Source of the DNA: Protea cynaroides
Lineage: Eukaryota > Streptophyta > Magnoliopsida > Proteales > Proteaceae
Assembly (NCBI GenBank): GCA_028583415.1
Contig: CM053272.1
Coordinates: forward strand, 74,751,439-74,815,438
DNA: 64,000 nt
Reading direction: 5' to 3'
Within the stretch, counting starts at the first letter, position 1, and every line of letters begins with the position of its first letter. The notes beneath the pieces are model-generated. The model did not search any database, was not told the origin of the DNA, and worked only from the letters and a program-made list of their open reading frames with translations. The position numbers were made by a program, and so were the translations under genes. Below, one piece after another: positions 20,412 to 33,284 of this stretch.

Positions 20412-21519
20412 TGTAAGCACCCCATTTTTGCCACCCTCTGCATAAGTGAACTAATATGGCAGGTTTCTGGCCTTTAACCCAAAGATTTGTGATTCTCCAC
20501 TGAACCCCACAGCAGGGTCATGGGCTATTATCTACTTGGATGAATAGGTTGTGAAATTATCTTCGAAATGAGACTGGAATCATCAAATTCTGACTTAAAA
20601 CAAGGAAGATATCGTAGTTTGAAAGTGCAAGGGCATTTACGTAATTATCGTACGATGCATGTATTATCATTCAAATTTCAAGACATCATATCTTGGTCAT
20701 CTGATATCAGAATCAGATGATTCCATGGCCAATATTCCTTTTTTTCAGTCCTCTTCAAAGTGGACGTGAAAAATCCCGGGCAGAAGTCATCAGTGGACCC
20801 CATGCGAGCTTTCATGCAAAATTATCGTTAGAACTTCAAAGCTTCATATCTTTTCCGTTCTACGTCGGATTCAGATGATTCCAAGGCCATTATTCTTCAT
20901 TTGTGATGTCCTACAAAGTGAACATGGAAAATCTCAGATAGAAGTCTCTGGAGGGTCCCATGCAAAATTACATATGGAAATGGTCATTTAATATTCAAAA
21001 ATTCATATTTTGATCATCCCATATCCAAATCAGGTGATTCCAATCTCATTATGTTCCATTTTTAGTGCTCTACAAAGTGGACATAAAATATTTCCAGTAG
21101 AAGCCTCCGAAGGATCTCATGTAGAATGGTCAGCCAAATTATCGATAATTGGTCCGCTTAAATTTCAAAAATTCATAAGTTGACCATTTTACTTCCAAAT
21201 GAGGTGATTCAAGTTCCTATATTTCTCATTTTTAATGTTCTACAAAATGAAAATAAAAAATTTGGAATAGAGGCCATCGGAAAATTTCGTGCGGAATGAT
21301 AGCGAAAATGGCCCATGAAATGATAGTGAGAGAAAACTCAGTTAATTCCAGTCAATCCAGTCAACTCAGCTCAACCCAAGCCAGTCATGGCCCAACCCAG
21401 TTAATTCCAGTCAATCCAATCAACTCAGCTCAACCCAAGCTAGTCTTGGCCCAATCCAGTCAATCCTTGTCAATCCGGACCAATTCATGTCGACGTTTAT
21501 GCATGTAGTTCTTTTATAT

Positions 21520-21650
21520 ATTATTTATATGTTTGTATAATATATAATATATTATAATATATCATATAATATATACATATGTCTTATATGTATATTATAT
21601 TATATATATTAATATATTAATATATTATATACTTATATGTTTTATATAAA
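21520..21650 (+). promoter_or_regulatory. AT-rich promoter-like block of the giant LTR
   Basis: About 130 bases consist almost only of TATATTA-type words, immediately upstream of the polypurine leader. By analogy with other LTRs it is the TATA region; no single box can be chosen. Second copy at 35516-35645. Confidence 0.5.
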
Positions 21651-21689
21651 AAGAAAGTAGGATCCCAATAAAATCTAAAAAGGAAGGAA

Positions 21690-22702
21690 GAAGGAAAGAT
21701 TGAGTTGAGAGAAGAATGAGAGTGATAGAGAGAATCTGGAGAATTTGAGGACTCAAATAGGAGAAGATCTAGGAGGAGAAATCTGAACCAAGAAGAAAAG
21801 GAAAGAAAGATTGGAAAATCTACGAGAGAAAGATGAGAGATTTGAAAAAAGGAGAGAGATATGGGCGAGTTCTAAAGAGGAGGGAGGCGAGATTAAAAAA
21901 AAGAATAAAAAAAGAAAGTAGGGATTTCCAAACGGAGGAAAGAAAAAAATATAATAAAGGGAGAAAATCAGACTGAAAGAGGAAAGAGAGAGAGAGTAAG
22001 GGGGAGAGAGAAGAATAAAAAAAAGAAAAAAAAGAGGAGGAGAAGATCGAGAAGATTGGGGAGAGAAAGGAGAAGATCGGGAGAGAGAGTAAGAGGGGAG
22101 AAGATTGAGAAAAAAAATAATAAAAGGAAAGGAGGAGAGAATCGAGGGAGAATCGAGAAAGAGGGGAAGAGAGAGACGGGAAGAGGACAGAAAAATAAAG
22201 AAGAAAAAGGCCCGAAGAGAGAGAGGGGGATCCAAAAAGAAAAATTGGGGGGGGGAGGAATCCGAGAAGAGGAATGGAGAAAGAGAGAGTGAAGGAGAGA
22301 GAAGGGAGGAGAAAAAAAACAAAAGAAAAAAAAAGGAAGAAGAGGGAGAATCGAGAAGAGAGTGAGAGAAAAAAAACAAAAGAAAAAAAAATTAAAATAA
22401 GAGGGGAGAAGAGAAGAAGAGAAAGGGAGAGAATGAGTGGAGAAAAAATAATAAAAAAGGAAGAAAAAAACAGAAAGAAGAAAAGATGGAGAAGAAGGGG
22501 GCGGTGGAGAAAAAAATAATAATAAAAGAAGGGGGAGGAATCCGAGAAGAGGAATGGAGAAGAGAGAGAGAGAGAGAGAGGGAGAAAGAGAGCACGCGAG
22601 AATGAAGAACAGGAGCTGAAACCGAAAAAAAAAGAGGGAAGAAGAGGAGCAGTAGAAAAGGAGAAACAGAAGGAAGAAGCAAGAAGAAGAAGCCGAATAA
22701 AG
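21690..22702 (+). other. 1-kb polypurine leader tract
   Basis: About one kilobase has almost only A and G on the + strand, with few pyrimidines, ending at a splice donor AAAG/GTAAGC (GT at 22703). Long K/E/R-rich or S/F/L-rich frames on either strand are compositional artefacts. The copy at 35686-36696 is almost unchanged. By position it is the untranslated leader of the element's RNA. Confidence 0.85.
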
Positions 22703-23534
22703 GTAAGCATTCTTACCTGATATCCAACAAAATCCTGCTACTCCATATCCATTGCAACCCCCCTTGATCCGTAAATTTTATCACCTAATCCTCTCTCCCA
22801 TGAAATTGAGCTATTGGATGATTAATTTTGTTAGATCATGTGATGCCATGAAATTGAACCGTTAGATGATTAATTTTGTTTGATCATGTGATGCCATGAA
22901 ATTGAGCTATTGGATGATTAATTTTGTTTGATCATTTAATGCCACAAAATTGAGTCATTGATGTTAATCTGATAATGATGTGATGTTAAATTTAATTTGA
23001 ACCATTGATGTTAATCTGATAATGATGTGATGTTAAATTTAATTTGAACCATTGATATTGAATGAATTTTAATTTGATTAATTGTGAGCCATATGATTCA
23101 AAATTTTAAGGTGATTGATCTAGCCTTTGATTTAGATTTTCTTTAAGTGATTGATCATGTCCTCTGATTATGAATTTTTATGGGATAAAATCTGGCCATC
23201 GATCTTGGATGCTTTAATGATAAAATCGGGCCATTGATCTTGGATGTTTGAATGATCAAATCTGGACCATTGATTTTAAATATGTTGATGCTTGATCCAA
23301 ACCATTGGATCTTCATTATGAGTGTCTTAAATGAATCTGAACCGTTGGATCTTCACTATGAATGTTTTAAATGCATCTAAACAATTAGATTATCATCATG
23401 GTTGATTTCAAGGCATCTGAGCAGTTAGATTACCATCAATAGTGATTTATACCATTGAATTTTTTATCATGAGTGTTTTTTTAGATACACTACCATATTT
23501 GGATGTTCATTGCCATAGTTGGATGCTTATTGCC

Positions 23535-24185
23535 ATAATTAGGGTAGAAAACCCTAAAAACGGAAAGAACAGCAATAAGGGTATAAAACCCTAAAAAATG
23601 GAAATAAAATAATAATTAGGGTAGAAAACCCTAAAATGGAAAGAAAGTAACATTTAGGGTAGAAAACCTAAGATGGAAATAAAATAATAATTAGGGTAGA
23701 AAACCTTAAAATGGAAAGAAAGTAACATTTAGGGTAGAAAACCCTAAGATGGAAAGAAAATAATAATTAGGGTAGAAAATCCTAAAATGGAAAGAAAGTA
23801 ACATTTAGGGTGGAAAACCCTAAGATGGAAAGAAAATAATAATTAGGGTAGAAAACCCTAAAATGGAAAGAATGTAACAATTATGGTAGAAAATCCTAAA
23901 AAAAATGGAAATTAAATAACAATTAGGATAGAAAACCCTAAAATGAAAATAATGTAACAATTAGGGTAAAAAACCCTAAAAAAATGGAAATAAAATAATA
24001 ATTAGGGTAGAAAACCCTAAAATGGAAAGAAAGTAACATTTAGGGTAGAAAACCCTAAAATGGAAAGAAAATAATAATTAGGGTAGAAAACCCTAAAATG
24101 GAAAGAAAGTAACATTTAGGGTAGAAAACCCTAAGATGGAAAGAAAATAATAATTAGGGTAGAAAACCCTAAAATGGAAGGAAAA
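23535..24185 (+). repeat. Telobox hairpin array in the giant LTR (5' copy)
   Basis: A run of units (about 36-50 bases each) carries TTAGGGTAGAAAACCCTAA, an inverted repeat with 7-base arms and a 5-base loop, spaced by AATGGAAAGAAAGTAACAT or AAGAAAATAATAA. About a dozen units keep an exact AAACCCTAA telobox. Two spacer types alternate, giving a higher-order period. Second copy at 37530-38165. Confidence 0.92.
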
Positions 24186-24663
24186 TAGCAATTAGTATCT
24201 TGCCATGCTTAGAAGATAGCCTATTAGATCATGCCATATAGGCTCTTGCCTTATTTGCAATACATGCCATATTTGAAAGATTTTTAAACAATCTTACTGT
24301 ATGTGAATTTCTTGCCATAAATGTTTTATGTGCCATATTTAGATAGAATATTTTATTTTTTGGCAATAACTTATTTTATGCAACACCCTAGTCAAACTGC
24401 CATATCTGCACACTTCTAGAAGACAATCTAGGCGTGGGGACATACATTTAGGCACCCACATTCTTGGAAAGGATATAATGGAAATAATAAAACCTTAATA
24501 AAGAAAGAGAATTCTTTGCCAAACCTTGCAAAATTAGAATTCAGAATGGAAAGGGTAATTTAGGACGATTTGCCCCTCGGCAAACCCTAAACCTAGAATA
24601 GGTTCTAAACCCTAAACCTAGAATAGGTTCTCAATCATTAACGTAGAACAGGTTATCCATCCC

Positions 24664-25250
24664 GAACTACGTGGATTCTGATTCCTAGGGCAAACCCTAT
24701 GATACGTAGGCTATTTGGGAGAAACCCAAATTCGGATCCACACATTTAGTCCGCTTGGACTATCCATAGATCCACTAGGATATTCATTCCCATTTCAACC
24801 CAGAGTTCGAACTACGCGGATTCTGATTCCTAGGTCAAACCCTAGGATACGTAGGCCATTTGGGAGAAACCCAAATTTGGATCCACATTTTAGTCCACTC
24901 GGACTATCCATAGATCCACTAGGATATTCAATCATTTCAATCCAAGCCCCATAATTTAACCCAAATAGGGTTATCCACACTTTTAGTCCACTTGGACTAT
25001 CCATAAATCCACTAGGATATTATCTACATTCCAACCCAAATAGGATTATTCATAGATCCACTAGGACTATCTATCAGTCCACATGGACTATCCAGATCCT
25101 AATCCATAGGATTTCTCAACCTTTCAAGCATAAATTTCAACTTGAACAAAGAACTTAATCATGCACAAGCATAAATCACATCCATAAACTTTAATCACAC
25201 CTGAACTACGATGGTGAACCTGATTTTTGGATAATTCCGTGATACGTAGG
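24664..25250 (+). repeat. Three GAACTACG...TACGTAGGC modules (5' LTR)
   Basis: A module of about 45-55 bases, GAACTACG - GATTCTGATTCC - GATACGTAGGC, occurs at 24664-24715, 24808-24862 and, more diverged, 25203-25250. A fourth version is in the internal region just before the polypurine tract (34243-34292). Between the first two lies a repeated sequence with CCACTAGGATATTC and ACTATCCATAGATC words. Confidence 0.8.
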
Positions 25251-25549
25251 CAATCTGATGGATACAGATTCGGTTCAATGATATCAAACCCCTTGGTTTG
25301 GTTTGGCTTAGCAAATAGAGTCTAGCATAGGAAAGGTATAGGAGACCGATTTCGATCGGGCGGTTTGGGTGCCTAACCCCTTCCCATAACCGTAACCTGA
25401 CACCTACCCAATCTCTGATGGACCAGAATTCCAATCTAAGGGTCATGAGTCAATCGAAGTCTTACCTTAGGGTGAGATTTCACATGTCCAAGGTCCTAGA
25501 CTTAAATCTAGGTGGCAACTTCTAAAGATTTCCATCTTTGTCCTCACAG

Positions 25550-25566
25550 TGGCGACTTCACTGGGG
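25550..25566 (+). other. Primer binding site of the giant element
   Basis: TGGCGACTTCACTGGGG starts one base after the LTR end CTCACA. It is not the initiator-Met type used by A-C. It resembles primer sites reported for Ogre-like elements, but I cannot assign the tRNA with certainty. Confidence 0.75.
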
Positions 25567-26780
25567 GATATAAATGTCAAACTCCTAAATGAAAACTTTC
25601 CTTGTGTGAATTGGATGCTAGATTTTAGGATACTATATTTATGCTTGTATATTATTGCTTTGGGGGGAATGGGTTCAGTCACACATTCGTGCGAGTAGCC
25701 GAACCGGGTCCCATGCATATGGGGCAGCCAGCTATGCGAAACACACAGCCTTGGCCTGTACTTTGTGAGACCACGATCGGCGAGCAGCCTCTAACGAGCG
25801 TTTCTTGGGTCCGCCTGAGAATGCGTTATGCTACTCCACGTCGCTTGGATCCTTGCAACATAGTATATAAAGGGATTGGGGGCCCATTATTCATCGAGCA
25901 TTTGGTGATAGGTTACCCCATCCTTGTCAAGGTGGCCTTTTCTGTCCTAACCCAGATTGTAGCCCAATGTTTGTTATTTTTGGTTCATCCCTGAACCGAC
26001 CCAGTAAAATCGGCTTAACCATGACATCTATGTTCGAGACGTCGAAGTTCTGCCCGTTTTTGTCCTCGACTGGTCAACATGTTAGATTCTACACGATGAG
26101 CATCTTGAACTCTCACCCATTAGGAGTATGAGGTATGTATACACCTGTTCTACATCATAGTAGACGGTCACTATACACCCTCCATTAAGTAAGCTCGATG
26201 TGTCGAATCTCTCATTGTTAACACGTCGATTTCAAAAAACGAACAGAAAATCCCTGTCAAGACATAGATACCATGGTCAAGAAGAAATTTACTAGTTTGT
26301 TCATCTATGAACCGCTTTTGCTAATCATCCCTAATAAGGACGACGGATTAATATATCCATTTCAATTTCATCGAATTCGGTAATCCAATTGGCCAGACCT
26401 TGGTACCACTGATTATCCATTTTGGAATCATGAGGTCCCAAGACTGAACACATGGCTTAATTAAATTCAATTAAATTGACTTAGATAATGTTTACCCAAT
26501 CGCCCTTATGAGGGATCTAACTCTTGTTTGGTTGAGTCATCCTTGATTGTGCATGTGACTTCTTCCACTCCCCTAGATGTCTAGAATCTCAATATTCCTC
26601 CGTTGGATTTCAATGCATTTGGAAAAGAGAATCAAACTCCAACTATATCCACCCTTTTAGGGTGAGAGGCCCCTACAATTAAGGAATTGTCTTGATCTCC
26701 CATCTTGAGATCCATCCATATTATCTTTCTAAATGAATCAATGGAAGTCATGAATCTAGATCTTGATTGAACATCAAATT
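25567..26780 (+). other. Giant element internal leader, non-coding
   Basis: No homologous coding sequence is recognised. The longest frame (25641-25994, 117 codons) has no family motif. It contains a GTATATAAAGGG box-like word at about 25863. Confidence 0.5.
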
Positions 26781-28420
26781 TTGTAAGAAAGAAGGAAAGA
26801 TTCAGCCCCTAGGCAAATCCAATCATAGTTCTCAATGTACCTTTGAATTAAGGAAAGATTCAGCCCCTAGGCAAATCCAATCACCGTTCTCGATTCATCT
26901 CTGAATTAAGGAAAGATCAGCCCCTAGGCAATCCAATTATAGTCCTCGATTCATCTATGAATTAAGGAAAGATCTAGCCCCTAGGCAAATCCAATCACCG
27001 TTCTCAATTCATCTCTGAATTAAGGAGAGATCCAGCCCCAATCCAATCATTGTTCCCTATTCACCTTTGAATTAAGGAAAGATTCAGCCCCTAGGCAAAT
27101 CCAATCATTGTTCCCTATTCACCTTTGAATTAAGGAAAGATTCAGCCCCTAGGCAGATTCAATTACATCCAGTTCATCTGAGAATCAAAAAAAATATTCA
27201 GCCCCTAGATAGGTCCAACCACCATTTATGGTTCATCTCAGAACTGAAGGAAAGATTCAGCCCCTAGGCAGGTCCAATCATCATTTCGGTTCATCCAGAA
27301 TTAAGGAAAGATTCAACCCCTAGGCAGATTCAATCACATTCAGTTCATAACAGTATCAAAGAAATATTCAGTCCCAAATTCAATCACCATTTCTGGTTCA
27401 TCTCAGAACTGAAGAAAGGTTCAGCCCCTAGGCAGGTTCAATCATCATTTTGGTTCATCCAGAATTAAGGAAAGATTCAGCCCCTAGGCAGATTCAATTA
27501 CATCCAGTTCATCTCATAATCAAAAAAATATTCGGCCCCTAGGCAGGTCCAACCACCATTTCTGGTTCATCTCAGAACTGAAGGAAAGATTCAGCACCTA
27601 GGCAGGTCCAATCATCATTTCGGTTCATCCAGAATTAAGGAAAGATTCAGCCTCTAGGCAGATTCAATCACATCCAGTTCATCTCAGAATCAAAGAAATA
27701 TTCAGCCCCAAATTCAACCACCATTTATGGTTCATCTCAGAAATAAAGAAGGGTTTAACCTTTAGGCAGGTTCAATCATCACTCCCAGATCATGCTAAAA
27801 TGAAGAAGGCATTCGGCCCCTAGGCTTTTTCACCCTTCACCTCCTGTTTAGGTTCTGATTCATGTCGGAACTAGGAAAAATTCCATTCATCTGGATTCAA
27901 TTAGTCACTAGGCTTATCCAACAATCAACTTTGGTTAGGGTTCTAGTTCATGTCGAAACTAGGAAAAGTTCCATTCATCTGAATTTTATTTAGCCCCTAG
28001 GCTTGTCCAACCATCAACTTTGGTTCAGGTTCTGATTCATGTTGGAATTAAGAAGAGTCTCATTCATCTAAATTCATTTAGCCACTAGGCTTATCCAACC
28101 ATCAACTTTGGTTCAGGTTCTGATTCATGTTGGAACTAAGAAGAGTTCCATTCATTTGAATTCAACTAGCCACTAGGCCTGTCCAACCATCAACCATGGT
28201 TCAAATTCTGATTCATGTTGGAACTAAGAAGAGTTCCATTAATTTGAATTTAATTAGCCCCTAGGCTTGTCCAACCGTCAACTCCAGTTCAGGTTCTGAT
28301 TCATGTCGGAACTAAGAAAGGTTCCATTCATATGAACTCAATGTGAGCATGAGTTAGCCTCTAGGCCTGTTCAATCATTACCTTTGGTCCATGTTCCACT
28401 TCATAAAGGAATCAAAGAGA
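26780..28420 (+). repeat. Tandem repeat zone 1: CAGCCCCTAGGC family
   Basis: About 60-base units GGAAAGATTCAGCCCCTAGGC...CAATCA...TTCATC repeat from about 26790 to 27800. They are followed by longer ~120-base units sharing AGCCCCTAGGC and TTCTGATTCATG up to about 28390. Units are diverged and mixed, with higher-order duplication. Confidence 0.88.
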
Positions 28421-28439
28421 ATTTCAGTCATTCCATCAT

Positions 28440-28925
28440 CTCTAGCAATTAGAGTCCAATCTATGATTGTCATCCTTGGCCTCTATCAATCGGAGCCCAA
28501 CTCAAGCAATCCTTGCCTCTAGCAACTAGAGCCCAGTCCATGACTGTCAATCTTGATCTCTATCAATCAGAGATCAATTCAAAGTCAATCTTGATCTCTA
28601 TCAATCAGAGATCAATTCAAAATCAATCTTGATCTCTATCAATCAGAGACCAATTCAAAATCAATCTTGATCTCTATCAATCACAGACCAATTCAAAATC
28701 AATCTTGATCTCTATCAATCAGAGACCAATTCAAAATCAATCTTGATCTCTATCATTCAGAGATCAATTCAAAATCAATATTGATCTCTATCAATCAGAG
28801 ACCAATTCAAAGTCAACTCTGTCTCTATCAATCAGAGACCAATTCAAAGTCAACCTTGTCTCTATCAATTGGAGACTGATTCAAAATCAATCTCTGGCTC
28901 TATCAATTAGAGCCTGATCCATGTC
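28440..28925 (+). repeat. Tandem repeat zone 2: CTCTATCAATCAGAGA family
   Basis: About ten units of around 40 bases contain TCTCTATCAATCAGAGA, itself an inverted repeat (TCTCT / AGAGA), separated by CCAATTCAAAATCAATCT. Confidence 0.92.
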
Positions 28926-29229
28926 TATCATAGCCCAGTGCTACAAGTTAGGATAGCCGTCAGGAATGGTGAATGAGAAGCATTCCTCATTGCTTGTCAG
29001 TAAAGATCAATTCTAGATTCTGGAGTCATCAAGAAATCATGAACCTTCAGCTATGATAGTGTTGTCCCATCTCGGGCATTTTTGCCCCATTGGCCAAGGA
29101 AATGCTAGAATCCAAAGAATTGCCCTCATATTCCTCATTGTTCAAAGAGAGGGAATGGAATTTTCCCGAGCAGCAGGGTTGACCAAAGATGAGATCCGAT
29201 ATGCCCCAGGCTAGGATAGGAACAAGAAT

Positions 29230-29650
29230 CACAGCTAGGGAATGGTCCAATGATGAAACCCTTAACCCATAAACTGGGGCATGAACCAGATTGACCTTGG
29301 ACCTAAATTGAATGCGGTCTAATGAGGAAAGCCATTATGCCCTAAACTGGGGCATGGACCAAATTGACCTTAGACCCAAATTGAGAGTGGTCTAACAAAG
29401 AAATCCATTGAACCCCCTAAGCCAAGGCATAAATTAGTCCAATCTTGGATTCAAAATGGTGTAGTGCAATGGTGATACCCCTTGCTCCACAAGCTGGGGC
29501 ATAAGCCAAAATGATTTTGAATTCAGCTAGAAGTGGTCCATTGATGAATCCACTGAACCCCAAACTGGAGCATGAACCAGAGTAACCTTGTGCTTAAAAA
29601 GCAATAGTCCGGTTATGAATGGATCCTAAACTGAAAAAAGAGGGTAAGAA
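29230..29650 (+). repeat. Tandem repeat zone 3: AACTGGGGCATGAACC family
   Basis: Four to five diverged units of roughly 80 bases built on AACTGGGGCATGAACCAGA and TGACCTT. Confidence 0.75.
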
Positions 29651-32600
29651 TTGTATGGAACCCTGAAAGGTAGGCATCCTGCACCTATTGATAGAGGGGC
29701 ATGATGAGTCTTGCTATTAAAAATCTGAAGGAAGATTTATTCCCACAGTGACTGAAGGTGGTCGTCAAAGGCGTTATGCCCAACTGGAGCCACTTGGATG
29801 AACTAGTTGTTTCAACTTTCAATTATCGATATTCGATAGGTCATCCATGTCTAGGTCCAAGATTGATATGCTTGTTGACAAGTCCAGTCCAATCTGCCCT
29901 GTAAGTAAAAAAAATAAAAAAATCACCCGTTTGGGATTTCAAACTTTGTGCCTTGTCTCTTCCATACATTTCCACCCAGTTCCGTACATCTTCCTATTCT
30001 ACGTGCGATCAATTCGGACTCGAAGATGATTGAAACGATGAGCCGTCTCTCGAACTTCTACGCCACCCGGCCTCTTGAGAAAGAAAGGTCCAACCCGTCT
30101 GGGAAAGCTTTAAATGATCAATCGAGAGACACAAGAGTAGTCTCAAGAAACATGTATTGGAGAAGCTGCCATTTGTTCTACCTGTGAAAAGATTCCAAGG
30201 AAAGCATTAGATCAACAGATCAGCCAATCAGTACAAATGTGGAGGACAGATGTGCCACCAAAAGGATAGAAACTTCAAAGTTCTTACAAAATAAATCATC
30301 TGTAAGCAAGAGATACATGATGAATGGTCAATCCCAAAATCCAAGAATGAGGTCATTGGAATACCCAAAAAAAAAAAAAAAAAAAAGGAAAGAAAAAGAA
30401 AATTCAAGCCTATGTTTTATCTACATCAATAATGGGAGGTAGTCACATCAGAGAGAAGGTGATGAGTAACTTCTAGACGACAGCATACGGATTCACCATG
30501 CAGATAAAATCATATACTATATGAGCAGTCACAAATGCTCATAAAGTTTACAGAAGATCAGAGTGCTAGTTGGGGCAAAGACGTTCTATCTGATTGGAAA
30601 TGTTTGGAAGAAGAAGATTCAAATCCAATATTGAAAGTCGGGATTCAATTTCGCGATCAAGCGAAGCCTTGCATTATGTGGCCTTCACATCCAAAAAAAA
30701 AAAAAAAAAAAAAAGAAAAAAAAAAGAGAAGAAAAGAAAATAGTAAGATGTTGAATGGCATTGGAGCTCGACTGTAAGCCAATTGTCCCTCTCACTTCAA
30801 GAGGATGATAGTTCCAACCAAAGCCTGATAGCAAGTTCGATCATTCGTCGAGATTTACAGCATGTTGGACCGGACTTTTGATTTTGGCCAATTACATCCC
30901 GCCTTTAGAGGAGACGATCTCATCACTTCTTCATCAGAGAAAGATTTCTCATTGGTATTAGACTCTCTCTCCCGTCCATCAATCCGACGGCCTTCTAAGG
31001 AGTCTCTATCACAAGCCCTTCTTCTGATTATCATTTTTATGGCATTGTATCTCGTGGTCATGTCATCATTTTATGTACAAATTCATGAATCTGGCTGGAA
31101 CTCTCATCTGTCGTTCATTACATCCAACGACTTCCCAAAGGTTCCCATAAGCCCTTCATTTCTCAAGCCAATAAAATGGGATCTTCTCGGTAAGATAAAC
31201 CCATTCTACATAAATTACCAAACACTCTCCCAATGGTAGATCCATGTGGACAGTTTCACATCAGTCATCTTGGACCTTCAACATCAATACTTGTCAACAA
31301 ACCTAAAGGTTTTAGGCCCAGATATGATCGTGACTGATTCGGAATCTCGATATAGCTTGTTGGGACACGTGTTCCATCTGAACATCTCCAAGAAAGGAAA
31401 ACATAATTTGGCACCATTTTTAATTTTGGTGTGGGACTGTATTTCCCTAAGATCGCTTTTAGTGATGATTCAAATAGCTGCCCGCCTATCAATATGTGTA
31501 GGTGTCAACTTAAACAGTGGGGCAAGGCTACCCATTTGCCATGAAAGTCATGCCATTCAGATTTCCCCTAAGGGTTTCAGACCATTGGATAGGACCATAA
31601 TTTTGACAATATCCTCACCATATCAGGACTCTTTATTCAACCCAAGATGGGGTTTGCAAAAAGAAGAAAATGAAAAAAAATAATAATGGGAAGAAAAGAA
31701 ACCTCAACAGGGAAAGGCAACCCGAGAAACCTCAATGGGCAACCCATAATACCTTAGTGGGGATAGGCGACATGATGCAACCCTAAAGCATTGCCCTCAT
31801 TGGCCCTTCATAGAAAAATTCAATGGTTCATGTAGACAAGTGTCATACCAGTTTACCCTCCATAAGGAAAGGAACCCCTCTTGCTCTCCAGTGAATCATA
31901 CTTGGAGGAGTTGAACAAACCATCATCTATTGGGCTTCATAGCATTGCCTTTCAACAGAATTCTATCTTCAAATCCTTTGGTCATGTTTGGGAGAGAGCA
32001 AATTCTCATGGCCTGGTTAGGGATGTAGCCAAATTCATCAAATCATCAGCTCCCTCATTTTTTTAAGATTCAAGAAGGGCTTATCTAAGAAGTCACTTCC
32101 TGCAATCAATCTGTCAATCTTCCCTTGACCTTGGAAGCATGGTCAATTCTGGATGCAATCCAGATTCAACCTAGTTCTAACTCTGTTAGATTGCATGTTT
32201 CCTTATATCTTGCCCTAGCACACTACAGTAGTGGTCTGTCACAACATGCAGACATTGGGGCATAAATATACCCTATGTAGAGGAATCGAACTTGATCATG
32301 AGCATTACATCAAGGATCCATTGTCTAGTCTAAAGTCACTACTTTCATAGCCAACAGAAGTAGGTCCATCCAAGTTGGTTTTTGCCAATTTCTCAGTTCT
32401 CCCAATCCTGTTGATGAAGAAAATCCAATGTGGTCGATCACCTGTTAGGATTTGGTCACCAAATTCTCTGAAGGAACACTTCAAATCCTTTGCTCCTCAT
32501 GCCTACTTTGGGGCCATGATTCATTAATCTTTCAAAATTGGCACAACAATATTGCAAAGCCCTGAGCTTTTCATGAGCCTAGATCAATGGCCAAACCCAT

Positions 32601-33280
32601 GTCACATTTCATCGCCACTTGGCTGTTCTACCAATTTGGTCTACCATAATGCACAGTCAAAGAATTTAGTTGACTAGATGCCCCTTGACAGTTTAACACC
32701 AAGGTCAATCAATAAAATCACTTTGGTTAGAGACTGTCAAGCTCCCCTCTCATTCTTGTCTAAAATCCTCACTAGAGTTTCTTTCAATCCAAAATCCAAC
32801 AACACCAATGTTGGCTGAAGAAAATCATCACCTTCAAATTACATGGAACCCTTTAAAGGGAGTAACCAAGTCATCCCTACCATGCTGAAATTGAGTCAAA
32901 CTTTCAGTACCAGGTCATAAATGGAAAATTTCAAATCTAGGTATCATGCCAGCGAAGTTCATGACACCATTTCCATCGATTTCATGTTTTGTGCCTTCAC
33001 CAATAAAGCAGGAGCAAAAAAATCAGAAATTCACCATCATTTCAAATATGTCCAGCACTCTATAGGTTCAAAGTCAAGAGACTTCCAAGATGGGGCAGAT
33101 TTCAACCCTAAAGGTTCAAAGTCAACAAAGCCTTCCTATATGGGTCACTTTCAAGCATCCTAAAGGTTCATAGCCATAAAGCTTCCAAAAGGATATTCCT
33201 ATTTTCAATCCCGAAGGTCCAAAGCTGGTAGGAACTGCCAAGATGAGTCATTCAGTATCACCCTATAAGTGACCTTCTGA
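29650..33280 (+). other. Giant element internal region without repeats or genes
   Basis: This is 3.6 kb of unique-looking sequence. Frames of 125 and 145 codons (30862-31239, 31246-31683) show no family motif and are not repeated elsewhere in the window. Two long A-runs at about 30368 and 30692 are preceded by CCAAAA and followed by GAAA-rich sequence. I find nothing that supports gag, protease, RT or integrase. Confidence 0.5.
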
Positions 33281-33284
33281 GTTC

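Larger units (their letters stand above)
20412..25548 (+). repeat. Giant element 5' LTR (5.14 kb)
   Basis: In order: an upstream part of ~1.1 kb with repeated 'TTCATAT..TTGATCAT' segments; short tandem CAGTCAACTCAGCTCAACCC words (21340-21480); an AT-rich promoter-like block (21520-21650); a 1-kb polypurine leader (21690-22700); a splice donor AAAG/GTAAGC at 22703; a TGATTAATTTTGTTTGATCAT repeat zone (22800-23060); a telobox hairpin array (23535-24185); TACGTAGGC modules; and the end TCCTCACA. Confidence 0.93.

Noticed and set aside
21753..22710. Long frames rich in S/F/L (minus) or K/E/R (plus)
   Set aside because: Produced by the polypurine tract; no protein motif, and the same occurs at 35749-36704.
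23535..24185. Interstitial telomere remnant
   Set aside because: Units alternate TTAGGG and CCCTAA as hairpins with fixed spacers and are duplicated in both LTRs; a fused telomere would be uninterrupted head-to-tail TTTAGGG.
30862..31683. Frames of 125 and 145 codons in the giant element
   Set aside because: No recognisable family, not repeated in the window; length is possible by chance in AT-moderate sequence.
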